DNA of 64,000 nucleotides from Butyricimonas paravirosa (GCF_032878955.1 NZ_CP043839.1:124001-188000), one strand, 5' to 3'; shown: positions 1-9,574, numbered from the stretch's first letter. Made by a program: numbers and translations. Notes: a model not told the origin generated them from the sequence alone.

Positions 1-1
1 G

Positions 2-1999
2 TACTCTTACGAGAACCAACCGGGCGAGAGAGCGTATTATGCCTATGATCCGAAGGAGGGGAAACGAGAGGTATATAACTACCGGATTATAGATAGTTTG
101 GTCCGGGAGATGTTGCCAGGGGAAGAAGAGAGAATATATTATAACCCGGAATTTGATGATAATGGGTTGGTGGCTAAATTAGAGGTCGGGGGAAAGATAT
201 TCGTGTATGATGCCAAGAATAAGGCTTTGATTCCTTCTGAACGCAAAAAATATCCTTCTATTCGTCCGTATGGGGTTTCTCCCGATCTGAGATACGAGCT
301 GATCGTGAAAGAGTATAATCTTTGGTTGGAAGATAAAGAGCAAAAAAAACAGGTACAACTGACTTTTGATGGGGATAAAGATTACGAGTTTGAAACGGCA
401 AATACCGAATGGTTGTCGGATGACGGGACTTTTTATCTTACAAGAGAAGATAAACGAAATATCCGGACGTTTCCTCTGGTGTATTCACTTCGGGAACCGG
501 CACCGACAGTCAGCGAGTACAAATACGAATTACCGGGAGATACCGCTGTTTTAAAACAGGAGTTGTTTATCGGGAACGTGAAGACGGGGATGTTTAAAAA
601 GGTGGATGTGGTGAAATGGCGGGGGCAACTATTGGAAGTGCTGAAAGTGGCAGATGTACAGGATCGGGTCTTTTTCATCCGTAAAAAAGGGACCCGAAAT
701 GAATTTGAATTATGCTCGGTCGATGCGAAAACAGGGGAAGTAAAGGTGATTTTGCATGAAGTGAGTAAACCATATCTGAATGAAGAGTTATTTAGTTGCC
801 GGGTGTTGAATGGAGGAAAGGATATTCTTTTGTGGTCCGATCGTTCTGGATGGGGACATTATTATCACTATGATGGTAATGGCAAGTTGCTGAATTCGGT
901 GACTTCCGGGGAATGGACAGCGGGACGCATAATGAAGATTGACACGGTGAAAAAACAGATTTATCTGTACGGGTTCGGTAAGGAAAAGGGGAGAAACCCG
1001 AATTATACTTATTTGTATCGTGTGGGTTTTAATGGAAAACGATTGACCTTGTTAACCCCTGAAAATGCAACACATAGCACGTTTGTTCATCTGGGAGGAG
1101 GTCTGATCGTGGATAATTTTTCCCGTATAGACACGGTACCACAAATTTCCGTACGTGATATAAACGGGCGCTTGCTGACTGTTTTGGAAAAAGCAGATGT
1201 TTCTCGTTTGTTGGCGTATGGTTGGAAGTATCCGGAACAGTTTACCGTGAAGGCGGCTGACGGGAAAACGGATCTTTACGGAATTATGTGGAAACCTTAT
1301 GATTTTGATCCTAGCAAGAAATACCCGATCGTGTCGCAAGTATATCCGGGGCCACAAACGGAAACCGTGTGGACGGATTTTACCGTGCTGGATCGTTATA
1401 ATAACACGGCTTTGGCACAAAAGGGGATTATCGTGGTGTGTTTCGGACATCGGGGCGGTTCTCCCTTCCGGGACAAAGCGTACGCTACCTACGGGTACGG
1501 GAATTTACGGGATTATGCGTTAGCGGATGACAAGGCGGGATTGGAACAATTGGGACGTAAATATTCTTTTATTGATACGAATCGGGTAGGTATTTTCGGA
1601 CACTCGGGGGGTGGTATGATGGCTTTTGCTGCAATCTGTACTTATCCTGATTTTTACAAAGTGGCTGTGGCCTCATCGGGTAATCACGATAATCGTATTT
1701 ATAATCGTACGTGGGGAGAGACTTATCAAGGAATCGGGGACGATTATAAGTTTACCGTGAAAACGAATCAGAAACTGGCAAAATACTTGAAAGGTCGTTT
1801 ACTTCTGGTGACAGGAGAGGTGGATAATAACGTGCATCCGGCTAACACGTACCGGGTGGTGAACGAGTTGATTTTGCAAGGAAAGGATTTCGATTTGTTG
1901 ATCTTACCGAATCAAGGCCATGCTTTTGAAGGACCTTATAAATCTTATTTCGAAAAGAAGAAAAGGGATTATTTCACGAAATATTTACTGGCTGAATAA
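2..1999 (+). CDS. S9 family peptidase (DPP-IV-like), 5' truncated by window edge
   Basis: The reading frame is open from base 2, so the true start lies before the window. The first two thirds look like a DPP-IV-type beta-propeller and the last third is an alpha/beta-hydrolase. The catalytic serine sits in GHSGGG (codon 1604-1606), the acid in GEVDNN (Asp codon 1823-1825) and the histidine in QGHAF (codon 1919-1921), in the order expected for family S9. Such enzymes remove short N-terminal peptides, often after proline, in the periplasm or on the cell surface. The signal peptide would be in the missing part. A hairpin terminator follows directly, so it ends its own transcription unit. Assignment to S9 is firm; true DPP-IV specificity is not proven. 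Confidence 0.93.
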   Translation, partial: YSYENQPGERAYYAYDPKEGKREVYNYRIIDSLVREMLPGEEERIYYNPEFDDNGLVAKLEVGGKIFVYDAKNKALIPSERKKYPSIRPYGVSPDLRYELIVKEYNLWLEDKEQKKQVQLTFDGDKDYEFETANTEWLSDDGTFYLTREDKRNIRTFPLVYSLREPAPTVSEYKYELPGDTAVLKQELFIGNVKTGMFKKVDVVKWRGQLLEVLKVADVQDRVFFIRKKGTRNEFELCSVDAKTGEVKVILHEVSKPYLNEELFSCRVLNGGKDILLWSDRSGWGHYYHYDGNGKLLNSVTSGEWTAGRIMKIDTVKKQIYLYGFGKEKGRNPNYTYLYRVGFNGKRLTLLTPENATHSTFVHLGGGLIVDNFSRIDTVPQISVRDINGRLLTVLEKADVSRLLAYGWKYPEQFTVKAADGKTDLYGIMWKPYDFDPSKKYPIVSQVYPGPQTETVWTDFTVLDRYNNTALAQKGIIVVCFGHRGGSPFRDKAYATYGYGNLRDYALADDKAGLEQLGRKYSFIDTNRVGIFGHSGGGMMAFAAICTYPDFYKVAVASSGNHDNRIYNRTWGETYQGIGDDYKFTVKTNQKLAKYLKGRLLLVTGEVDNNVHPANTYRVVNELILQGKDFDLLILPNQGHAFEGPYKSYFEKKKRDYFTKYLLAE

Positions 2000-2025
2000 A
2001 TTGTAATACGAATCGTGTAAGTGTG

Positions 2026-2062
2026 AAAGGAGATTTCCGGTAAAGCGGATTTCTCCTTTTTT
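2026..2062 (+). terminator. Rho-independent terminator after the S9 peptidase
   Basis: AAAGGAGA pairs with TCTCCTTT; an inner CCG/CGG pair closes the loop with a small internal mismatch, and a T-run follows. It lies 26 bases after the peptidase stop. Confidence 0.8.
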
Positions 2063-2097
2063 AATATCGTGGGAAAGAGAGGTTCTTGAAATAATTC

Positions 2098-2105
2098 TAT
2101 CTTTG
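2098..2105 (+). promoter_or_regulatory. Bacteroidetes -7 promoter box for the TSCPD gene
   Basis: TATCTTTG matches the TAnnTTTG consensus of the Bacteroidetes housekeeping sigma factor and lies 24 bases before the preferred ATG at 2130. No clear -33 TTTG is seen at the usual distance. Confidence 0.6.
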
Positions 2106-2129
2106 CAGCGTCAAATTCAGATGGTCATT

Positions 2130-2384
2130 ATGGCAAGAAAAGAAATTACATATATTCCCTCGGCAGAGGTTTGTTCGAAAGAGATTCATATCGTGTTGGA
2201 AGACGATGTGATCGTGGAAGTCGGTTTCAAGAAGGGATGTGCCGGGAATACGCAAGGGGTGGCGGCCTTGTTGAAAGGAATGAAAAAAGATGAGGCCATC
2301 CGTCGGTTGCGGGGAATATGCTGCGGACGAAAGTCAACTTCATGTCCCGATCAGTTGGCCCAAGCCTTGGAGAATATGGCGTAA
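2130..2384 (+). CDS. TSCPD domain-containing protein (84 aa)
   Basis: A small protein of the TIGR03905/TSCPD type, named for the TSCPD signature visible near its C-terminus (CGRKSTSCPDQLAQAL). Cysteines at VCSKE, GCAGN, ICCGR and SCPD are the conserved family positions. The same domain occurs at the end of some ribonucleotide reductases and vitamin-B12-dependent enzymes; standalone copies have no established role. I chose the ATG at 2130, giving MARKEITY, because the family starts shortly before the CSKEI segment; an in-frame ATG at 2121 is the alternative, and the TTG at 2103 lies inside the promoter box. It is flanked by terminators and is monocistronic. Confidence 0.85.
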   Translation: MARKEITYIPSAEVCSKEIHIVLEDDVIVEVGFKKGCAGNTQGVAALLKGMKKDEAIRRLRGICCGRKSTSCPDQLAQALENMA

Positions 2385-2436
2385 TTTAATCGTGTTTCTA
2401 CCGATATAATTGGCAGAACGTTGAACAAAGCCGAGA

Positions 2437-2490
2437 TAAAGACGACACAAAGCTGAGATACAGCCGAGTTGTGTCGTCTTTATTTTTTTT
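2437..2490 (+). terminator. Strong rho-independent terminator after the TSCPD gene
   Basis: A perfect 14-bp stem (TAAAGACGACACAA with TTGTGTCGTCTTTA) encloses an 18-base loop and is followed by eight T residues. It insulates the locus starting at 2624 from upstream transcription. Confidence 0.92.
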
Positions 2491-2546
2491 GATGTCTTGG
2501 ATGTGCATCGCCTAAGCCCTAAACAGGGATAAATAAGGGTAGAAAA

Positions 2547-2574
2547 TAGTACCGTTTTCTATTTCAGGTATTCT
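2547..2574 (+). promoter_or_regulatory. Bipartite motif TAGTACC-N14-GTATTCT, copy 1 (putative ECF promoter)
   Basis: TAGTACC at 2547-2553 and GTATTCT at 2568-2574 are separated by exactly 14 bases. The same two boxes with the same spacing occur before fecR (8176) and before the ECF sigma gene (16975). Two boxes at fixed spacing before genes of one locus is what an alternative sigma factor promoter would look like. This copy lies 49 bases before the ABC ATPase start. Its function is inferred. Confidence 0.6.
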
Positions 2575-2623
2575 ATAAAGTGTAAGTAAGACGTGTGGTA
2601 ATATTTATTCAAAACTATACTTT

Positions 2624-3556
2624 ATGGAAGAATCAATTGTTAAGGTAGAGCATTTATCTCATCGTTACAGTGTACAATGGGCGATTCGGGATATTAATTT
2701 TGAGATAACGGAAAACGGTATTTACGGTTTATTGGGTTCTAACGGGGCGGGTAAATCGACGACGATGAACATTATGTGCGGGGTGTTGAAACAGACGGAA
2801 GGGGAGGTTTTCATCAAGGGTGTAAGTATGAGAGAGAACCCGGTGGAGGCCAAGCGCTATATCGGTTTTTTACCCCAGAAACCACCCCTGTATAATGATT
2901 TGACCGTGGAGGAATTTTTGGCTTTCACGGCTAATATTCGTCGTATTCCCACGGGAGAGGTGGCCGAGGCGATTAAGGTGGTGATGGGACGATGCGGGTT
3001 AAGCCATTTCCGTAAACGGTTGGTGCGCAATTTATCGGGAGGGTATCAGCAACGTTTGGGGATAGCCCAAGCGATTATTCATAACCCGGCATTTGTCGTG
3101 CTGGATGAGCCGACTAACGGACTGGACCCGAATCAGATCGTGGAGATTCGGCATTTGATCAAGGAGATTGCCGAGGAACGTACGGTGATTCTTTCCACGC
3201 ATATCTTGTCGGAAGTGCAGGCTACGTGTGATTATATCCGGATGATCGAGGAAGGACAGGTCGTTTTTGCCGGAACGGTGGAAGAGTTTGATAATTATAT
3301 CGTACCGAACACGATATTCGTGAGCTTGGCATCGGCCCCGCCAGTGGACGAGTTGAAGATGCTTTCCGGTGTGGAGGATGCGGTGAGTATGGGAGGCATG
3401 GATTACCGGGTGAACTTTTCGGATTCCCGGGAGGCGATTACCCAGATCGTGGAGGCGAGTGTGACCCGGAATTGGCAATTGTTGGAGATACGTATGGAGA
3501 AGAGTTCCATGGATAGCGTGTTTGCCGAATTGTCGGCCAAGAGTAAGAACCGCTAA
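2624..3556 (+). CDS. ABC transporter ATP-binding protein (GldA-like)
   Basis: A 310-residue ABC-2-type ATPase. Walker A is GSNGAGKST (residues 38-46), the signature is LSGGYQQR (137-144), Walker B is FVVLDEPTNGLD (from 157) and the H-loop histidine is in STHIL (193). The extra C-terminal region of about 90 residues fits the GldA/CcmA/drug-exporter type. It begins the locus behind the bipartite motif and is followed 12 bases later by a permease fusion, so it most likely energises the two downstream GldF-GldG-type proteins. Whether the complex exports something or acts mechanically in the envelope is unknown; gliding is not implied. Confidence 0.93.
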   Translation: MEESIVKVEHLSHRYSVQWAIRDINFEITENGIYGLLGSNGAGKSTTMNIMCGVLKQTEGEVFIKGVSMRENPVEAKRYIGFLPQKPPLYNDLTVEEFLAFTANIRRIPTGEVAEAIKVVMGRCGLSHFRKRLVRNLSGGYQQRLGIAQAIIHNPAFVVLDEPTNGLDPNQIVEIRHLIKEIAEERTVILSTHILSEVQATCDYIRMIEEGQVVFAGTVEEFDNYIVPNTIFVSLASAPPVDELKMLSGVEDAVSMGGMDYRVNFSDSREAITQIVEASVTRNWQLLEIRMEKSSMDSVFAELSAKSKNR

Positions 3557-3568
3557 AAAGGAGAGCTT

Positions 3569-5857
3569 ATGAAAATGATATTCAAGATAGCGAAGACGGA
3601 GTTACAGTCTTTGTTTTATTCACCAATTGCTTGGTTGCTTTTGGTGGTGTTTGCTTACCAGGTTGGGATGATTATGTCCGGGATGCTGGAAGATATTGTA
3701 GTTCGGCAGGCCATGGGATACGAATCGTGGAGAGTGACTAGTATTTTCGGGCAACTTTTCGGGAATGTACAGGGAACCCTGTATTTTTATATTCCCTTGC
3801 TCACGATGAACATGATTAGCCGGGATTTGAGTGGCGGGACGATCAAGTTGCTGCAATCGGCTCCTTTGCGTAATGCCGAAATCGTGTTGGGTAAATACTT
3901 GGCATTGATGATATTCGGGTTGGCCATGATGGGTATTTTGTTGTTTTACGTACTTTTTGGGGTATGTACGATTCAAAATATAGATTTTCCTTACGTGTTG
4001 ACGGGAATGTTGGGGCTTTACCTGTTGCTGTGTGCATATGCGGCGATTGGTTTGTTCGTGTCCAGTTTGACTTCTTATCAAGTGATGGCGGCTTTCGGGA
4101 CGTTGTTTATTTTGGCCATGTTTAATTACGTGGGTGGCGTGTGGCAGGATTACGAGTTTGTGCGGGATATTACTTACTGGTTGTCTATACGGGGACGGAC
4201 GGAAGAATTTATTTACGGGTTGATTTGTAGCGAGGATGTGTTGTATTTCCTGATCGTGATTTTCCTGTTTTTGACATGGACGGTTTATCGGCTCATCAAT
4301 CGGGTACAGAAACGGAGCTGGACTACTCGCTGGGGAATTTATCTGGGCGTGTTTTTGGTGTCGATTATGTTGGGGTACATGAGTTCCCGTCCGGCATTGA
4401 TGGCATATCATGATTCTACCCGTACCAAGAGTAATTCATTGAGTAAAAGTAGTCAGGAGATCGTGGCGTTACTAGATGGAAAGGTGAAAATCACGACTTA
4501 CACGAACTTATTGGATAAGGATTTTTGGAGTACTTTGCCCAATCATATTAATTTCGATAAAGAAACTTTCCGTCCTTATGCACGTTTTAAGCCGGATCTG
4601 AAAATCAGATATGTTTATTTCTACGATAATGCGAATAATTCGGAACTGGATGAACAGTATCCTGATATGAGCGACGAGGAGCGGGCAAAGCAAATTAGTG
4701 AAAGCTACGGTGTGCCCTTCTCTATATTCTTATCCCCGGAAGAGATGCGGAAGATTGAAGATTTGAGTGCCGAGGGAAACAAGACGATCCGTGTCATTGA
4801 ACGGGAGAATGGCCAGAAGGCATATCTACGTTTCTATTTCCAAGGAGGTTGGAAGGATTCACCGGGAGAAGCCGAGATTTCGGCTGCGTTCAAGCGGTTG
4901 GTATCAGATGTACCTACGATCGGTTTTCTTGCCGGACATGGCGAACGGAATATTTATCGGGAGGGAGATCGGGAATACAAGCGGATTTCCAGTGATAAAA
5001 ACTCCCGCTCGTCGATGATTAACCAAGGATTTGATATCGAGGAGGTTTATTTAAATGCACCGCTTCCGGATAGTATCAGTATTCTAGTCATATCCGAGTT
5101 AAGATCTCCTTTATTGGCAGAAGAGATGGATCATTTGCAAGAGTTTATTAACCGGGGAGGTAACCTTTTTGTTCTGGGAGGTCCCGGACGGCAGGAATTG
5201 ATGAACCCGATTATCGAACGGTTTGGGGTACGTTTCATGCCGGGTCAATTAGTACAACCGACCCCGTTACTCCAAGCGGATTTGATTCAGGCTATCCCGA
5301 CGGATGAAGGTGTAGTATATTGGTCGGATTTGGATTTTATCCGAAAGACAGAAGGCTGCGTGGCCATGCCGGGGTGCGTGGGCTTGGAATATACCAAAAC
5401 AGACGGAATAACATTTACACCGTTACTTTCAACGGATACGACGGGTTGTTGGAATAGAATCGTGTCAACGGATTTCGTGCGGGATTCCGTTCGGTATACT
5501 CCTGAAACGGGTGATCAAGCAGGAACTTTCACGACAACCTTAGCATTAACCCGTGAGGTGAATGGTCAAGAACAACGGGTTCTTATTGCCGGAAACACGG
5601 ATTTCCTTAGTAACGGGGAATTTGCAATGGGACGACGAGAGGTTAGGAATTTTAATGGAATGTTGAAGCATGCCGCTTTTTATTGGTTGTCGCATGAAGA
5701 GCTACCAGTGAATACATCAGGAGCTGAACCTATCGATCGGAAATTGTATATCAGCGAGGCTGCCATGGAAGTCTGGTCTATCGTGTTCATGATCGTGATA
5801 CCTGTTCTCCTTGCTCTTGCCGGGATCATTATATGGGTGCGTCGCCGCGGCCGTTAA
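3569..5857 (+). CDS. GldF-GldG-type fusion: ABC-2 permease plus GldG-like domain, copy 1
   Basis: A 762-residue protein in two parts. Residues 1 to about 270 form an ABC-2 permease of the GldF type with six or so membrane segments, beginning in SLFYSPIAWLLLVVF. From about 280 to 730 there is a large periplasmic GldG-like domain (Gldg/DUF4350 type) with the segments FLAGHGER and NRGGNLFVLGGPGR. A last membrane helix and an RRRGR tail end the protein. In gliding Bacteroidetes GldF and GldG are separate proteins; here they are joined. It lies 12 bases after the ATPase and 18 before a close paralogue. Substrate unknown. Confidence 0.88.
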   Translation: MKMIFKIAKTELQSLFYSPIAWLLLVVFAYQVGMIMSGMLEDIVVRQAMGYESWRVTSIFGQLFGNVQGTLYFYIPLLTMNMISRDLSGGTIKLLQSAPLRNAEIVLGKYLALMIFGLAMMGILLFYVLFGVCTIQNIDFPYVLTGMLGLYLLLCAYAAIGLFVSSLTSYQVMAAFGTLFILAMFNYVGGVWQDYEFVRDITYWLSIRGRTEEFIYGLICSEDVLYFLIVIFLFLTWTVYRLINRVQKRSWTTRWGIYLGVFLVSIMLGYMSSRPALMAYHDSTRTKSNSLSKSSQEIVALLDGKVKITTYTNLLDKDFWSTLPNHINFDKETFRPYARFKPDLKIRYVYFYDNANNSELDEQYPDMSDEERAKQISESYGVPFSIFLSPEEMRKIEDLSAEGNKTIRVIERENGQKAYLRFYFQGGWKDSPGEAEISAAFKRLVSDVPTIGFLAGHGERNIYREGDREYKRISSDKNSRSSMINQGFDIEEVYLNAPLPDSISILVISELRSPLLAEEMDHLQEFINRGGNLFVLGGPGRQELMNPIIERFGVRFMPGQLVQPTPLLQADLIQAIPTDEGVVYWSDLDFIRKTEGCVAMPGCVGLEYTKTDGITFTPLLSTDTTGCWNRIVSTDFVRDSVRYTPETGDQAGTFTTTLALTREVNGQEQRVLIAGNTDFLSNGEFAMGRREVRNFNGMLKHAAFYWLSHEELPVNTSGAEPIDRKLYISEAAMEVWSIVFMIVIPVLLALAGIIIWVRRRGR

Positions 5858-5875
5858 TCTTTAAAAGTTTATTTT

Positions 5876-8161
5876 ATGAATATGATATATAAAATAGCAA
5901 AGACCGAGTTGCAGATGTTGTTCTACTCGCCTGTAGCCTGGTTGGTTTTGATTATATTTACGTTTCAATCGGGGATGATTTTCTCCGGGATGATTGAAAT
6001 GATCGAACGGGAGCAAGCCATGGGCTATGATACGATATTTATCAGTGCTTCGCTTTTCAATCGCCTGTTCTATAATATACAGGATTATCTTTTCCTTTAT
6101 ATCCCTTTGTTGACGATGGGATTGGTTAGCCGTGATTTGGCAGGGGGTACGATTAAGTTACTGCATTCTTCGCCCATGACGAATTCACAGATCATTCTGG
6201 GAAAATTCCTTTCCATGATGATTTTTGCCCTGTTGTTGGTGGGAATCTTTGTGCTTTACGTGATTTACAGCCTGTTCGTGGTGGAAAACTTTGACCTATG
6301 CTATATTCTTACCGGGATATTGGGTATTTATTTGCTGATATGCACGTATGCCTCGATCGGTCTGTTCATGTCAACGATTTCCTCTTACCAGATCATCGCG
6401 GCGGTGGGAACCTTCGTACTTCTGACGTTCTTAAACTTCGTGAGTGGAATTTGGCAGGATATTGATTTCGTGCGGGATATAACCTTCTGGTTATCGCTTC
6501 GGGGACGGGCAGAAAGTTTCACGGGAGGATTGATCTCCAGCGAGGATATGATTTACTTCATCATGGTTCCGGGAATGTTCCTTTGGTTCTCGATCATTAA
6601 ACTATCGTCTCGGGTAAGCCATGCTTCCAAGGGACGGAATGCCATGAAATACGTGGGAGTCTTCCTCGTGGTGGCTGTTGTCGGTTATCTGAGTTCCCGC
6701 CCTCATCTGATGGGATATGTTGATACGACCCGGGAAAAGAGCCGTACGCTCACCCCGAATAGCCAGGAAATCGTTAAAAAACTGGAGGGTGGTCTGACAA
6801 TCACAACCTATAGTAACCTGTTGGATGATGATTTCATGAAAGCCATTCCTCGTTATCAGAATTACGATAAGGGCAATTTCCGGGAATACGTTCGTTTTAA
6901 ACCGGAGATCAAGATGGAATACGTGTACTATTACGACTCGGTTCAAAACACAAAAAGAAGGGGATTTCTATCTGATCTTCCTTTAGAAAAAAGAGCCAGA
7001 CAGATTGCACACTCCTATAAAATCAAGTTTTCGAGGTATTTAAGTCCCGATCAGATCAAACAGATCATTGACTTAACTCCGGAGGATAATCGCTTTGTCC
7101 GTCAAGTGACCCGGGAAAGTGGCGAGAAGATGTTCCTGCGACAATTTGATGACATGCGGCGTGACCCTTCCGAGGCAGAGATTTCAGCCGCCTTTAAACG
7201 GATGGTCATGGAACTGCCCACGGTTGGATTCCTGACCGGACACGGGGAACGGGACATGAATCTTTATCGAGACCGGGATTATGCCTGTTTCGCCCGTGAT
7301 AAACGTTTCCGCTATGCTCTCTTGAATCAAGGATTTGATGTGCAGGAAGTGAACCTGAACGAGGACATCCCGACCGTAGTTAATATTCTGGTCATTGCCG
7401 ACATGGCAAAACCCCTCACCGGAGAAGAGATGGAACGTCTACAGCGATATATAGACCGGGGAGGTAACCTGTTTATCGTGGGTGATCCGAATAGCCGGGA
7501 CTACATGAACCCGTTGACTCAGCTCTTCGGTGTGGAACTCATGGAAGGAGTACTGGTCAAACCGACGGAGAACTTCCAACCTGATTTGGTGATGTCCCGA
7601 CCGACGCCCGGAGCATTAGAGCTATCGTATTTCTACGAGACAATGGATAACTGGAAAATGAGTGCCGTTATGCCGGGGGCTGCCGGATTGAAATATACTG
7701 AGGACAAGGGATTCAAGGTGACCCCGGTCTTGCAGGCCGATACCCTTGGCGTGTGGAACGAGTTGGAAACGATAAACTTTATCGACGACACGGTTCGCTT
7801 TAACCCGGCAGTCGGGGAGATAGAACAACTATACACGACGGCAGTGGCTCTGTCCCGTCCGATGGGAGATCGGGAACAGAAGATCGTGATACTGGGGGAC
7901 GCGGATTGTATCAGCAACGTGGAACTCTTTAAATCCCGTGAAGAAGTCGAGTCTGGTAATTTCTACATAATCTTGGGTTCCTTCTCGTGGCTTTCAGACG
8001 GGGAAGCTCCTGTAGATGTGCGTCGTCCGAAGTCGATAGACAATCGTTTGTTCTTGGGAAAAACCGGAGTAAAAGTCACGGATATACTATTCAAGTGGTT
8101 TATCCCGATTGCTCTACTGATCGGTGCGATTTTCGTGTCCATCAGAAGAAGGGGAAGATAA
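5876..8161 (+). CDS. GldF-GldG-type fusion: ABC-2 permease plus GldG-like domain, copy 2
   Basis: A 761-residue paralogue of the preceding gene, with the same layout: ABC-2 permease helices, a long GldG-like periplasmic region (FLTGHGERDM, DRGGNLFIVGDPNSR) and a final helix before an RRRGR tail. Matching segments such as KIAKTELQ, FYSPVAWL and SRDLAGGTIKLLHSSP run in step along both proteins, so the pair arose by tandem duplication and has since diverged. ABC-2 exporters need two permease subunits, so the two copies could form a heterodimer on one GldA-like ATPase. A copy of the bipartite motif lies between its stop and fecR. Confidence 0.88.
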   Translation: MNMIYKIAKTELQMLFYSPVAWLVLIIFTFQSGMIFSGMIEMIEREQAMGYDTIFISASLFNRLFYNIQDYLFLYIPLLTMGLVSRDLAGGTIKLLHSSPMTNSQIILGKFLSMMIFALLLVGIFVLYVIYSLFVVENFDLCYILTGILGIYLLICTYASIGLFMSTISSYQIIAAVGTFVLLTFLNFVSGIWQDIDFVRDITFWLSLRGRAESFTGGLISSEDMIYFIMVPGMFLWFSIIKLSSRVSHASKGRNAMKYVGVFLVVAVVGYLSSRPHLMGYVDTTREKSRTLTPNSQEIVKKLEGGLTITTYSNLLDDDFMKAIPRYQNYDKGNFREYVRFKPEIKMEYVYYYDSVQNTKRRGFLSDLPLEKRARQIAHSYKIKFSRYLSPDQIKQIIDLTPEDNRFVRQVTRESGEKMFLRQFDDMRRDPSEAEISAAFKRMVMELPTVGFLTGHGERDMNLYRDRDYACFARDKRFRYALLNQGFDVQEVNLNEDIPTVVNILVIADMAKPLTGEEMERLQRYIDRGGNLFIVGDPNSRDYMNPLTQLFGVELMEGVLVKPTENFQPDLVMSRPTPGALELSYFYETMDNWKMSAVMPGAAGLKYTEDKGFKVTPVLQADTLGVWNELETINFIDDTVRFNPAVGEIEQLYTTAVALSRPMGDREQKIVILGDADCISNVELFKSREEVESGNFYIILGSFSWLSDGEAPVDVRRPKSIDNRLFLGKTGVKVTDILFKWFIPIALLIGAIFVSIRRRGR

Positions 8162-8175
8162 TTTCCTTGGAAAAG

Positions 8176-8203
8176 TAGTACCAATTTGTATTTCAAGTAT
8201 TCT
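8176..8203 (+). promoter_or_regulatory. Bipartite motif TAGTACC-N14-GTATTCT, copy 2 (before fecR)
   Basis: TAGTACC at 8176-8182 and GTATTCT at 8197-8203, spacer 14 bases. It lies in the 52-base gap between the second permease fusion and fecR, only 10 bases before the fecR ATG, so a transcript from it would have almost no 5' leader. Putative internal promoter of the locus. Confidence 0.6.
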
Positions 8204-8213
8204 TTAGATAGTT

Positions 8214-9401
8214 ATGAGTATAGATAGCATACATATCATATTGGATTTGATTCTAAAATCCTGGGCAGGAACGCTCACGCAACCCGAAGAGGAGCGCTTG
8301 GACGAGTTGTTGGAAGATCCGGAGTGGGCACAACTGAAACGGGATCTGGAAGATGATCGTTTTATCATGGGACGTTTTAAAGAATACGAGAAATACGATA
8401 AGATTGCCGATTTTTCCTGTTTCTTGAAACGAATCCGGAAACATAAGAAACGGAGAATCTTGACCACGAGCGTGCGTCGTACGATTTACGTGGCAGCCTC
8501 CTTGCTTGTCTTTATCATGGCTGGTGGCGTGTGGTGGTCGGAGCGGACGACGGTGGATTTTCCTAAAGAGAATCTGGAAGTCGTGATCGAGACAACCATC
8601 GACCGGAGTAGCGTTCGTCTAATCCTAGGGGATAATCAAATGATCCCGTTGACTCATAAAAACGAGGCTACCGTGTTAGATATGAGAGGAATATTACATT
8701 CTGAGGGTCTGAGAACCTTGAACTACAAGTACGTGAAGAACGATACCTTGGAAAGCGTGGTCGAATACCACACGCTGATCGTACCCAAAGGAGAGAGGCA
8801 GAAAGTCATTTTCTCTGATAGCAGCTGGGTCGTGCTGAATGCACAGTCAACAATGAAATATCCGGTGGCTTTCCGTGGGGAAGAGCGAAAAGTATACGTG
8901 GAAGGAGAGGCCTACTTCGAGGTGACAAGAGACGAGGAACACCCGTTTATCGTTTCGGTCAAGAATTTTGACGTGCGGGTTCTGGGAACCAGCTTTAACG
9001 TGATGAGTTATGATGATGAATTCGCATCGAGTGTTACCTTGTTAACCGGGCAAGTGGAAACCACTTCCGGGCGTGATACGGTTCGGTTGCTACCGGGCGA
9101 GCAAGTGTCGATAACAAGTGATAACCGGATGACGGTTCAAAAAACAGATATAAATGTCGTAGTGTCATGGATGGATGGAAAATTCGGTTTTAGTAACGAA
9201 AGACTGGATGTGATCATGAGGAAGATTTGTCGTTGGTACGATGTAGAAGTACTGTATGCGGTTCCGGGAATTAGAGAGCGTCGTTTCACCGGGGCGCCTG
9301 CCAGTACTATGCCGTTGAAAGAGCTGTTGGAGGCATTAAGTACCACGACAAATCTACAATTCTCCTTGAGGGATGGAATGATAACCATTAAACAAAATTA
9401 G
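8214..9401 (+). CDS. FecR family anti-sigma factor
   Basis: A 395-residue inner-membrane regulator. Residues 1-86 are the cytoplasmic, helical sigma-binding part; one membrane helix spans about 90-108; the periplasmic FecR domain lies around 185-285 (LIVPKGERQKVIFSDSSWV, EGEAYFEV, VLGTSFNV), and a DUF4974-type C-terminal domain covers roughly 315-395. In cell-surface signalling the STN domain of the TonB receptor contacts this periplasmic part, and the signal releases the cognate ECF sigma factor. The receptor follows at 9575 and the likely partner sigma lies at 17214, at the end of the locus. The start is the only ATG that keeps the N-terminal helix. Confidence 0.93.
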   Translation: MSIDSIHIILDLILKSWAGTLTQPEEERLDELLEDPEWAQLKRDLEDDRFIMGRFKEYEKYDKIADFSCFLKRIRKHKKRRILTTSVRRTIYVAASLLVFIMAGGVWWSERTTVDFPKENLEVVIETTIDRSSVRLILGDNQMIPLTHKNEATVLDMRGILHSEGLRTLNYKYVKNDTLESVVEYHTLIVPKGERQKVIFSDSSWVVLNAQSTMKYPVAFRGEERKVYVEGEAYFEVTRDEEHPFIVSVKNFDVRVLGTSFNVMSYDDEFASSVTLLTGQVETTSGRDTVRLLPGEQVSITSDNRMTVQKTDINVVVSWMDGKFGFSNERLDVIMRKICRWYDVEVLYAVPGIRERRFTGAPASTMPLKELLEALSTTTNLQFSLRDGMITIKQN

Positions 9402-9494
9402 AGCACGCAAGAAATTAACATTTAAACATGAATTGATAGAATCATAGGTATTCTAAATGGGAGAAGTATACCTGCTAACTAATCTACAAACCGT

Positions 9495-9549
9495 GGTGAA
9501 ACCCGTGCGGGAGATTGTAATGGGATATGATGTCAAGCAAGGTTTCACC
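9495..9549 (+). promoter_or_regulatory. Inverted repeat in the fecR-susC gap
   Basis: GGTGAAACC (9495-9503) and GGTTTCACC (9541-9549) are perfect complements across a 37-base loop, ending 25 bases before the susC ATG. As RNA this would be a long-looped hairpin in the susC leader. It may tune susC expression relative to fecR; no T-run follows, so it is not a normal terminator. Confidence 0.5.
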
Positions 9550-9574
9550 CTTATGAAAATTAAAACTGATCTAT

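Noticed and set aside
3620..4411. A 263-codon open frame on the minus strand inside the first permease fusion.
   Set aside because: It lies fully antisense to a well-supported gene and its translation is rich in His, Gln and Asn with no domain, which is a typical shadow frame.
2624..8161. A gliding-motility assignment for the GldA/GldF/GldG-like genes.
   Set aside because: No other gliding genes are present and non-gliding gut Bacteroidales carry related ABC proteins; similarity alone does not support motility.
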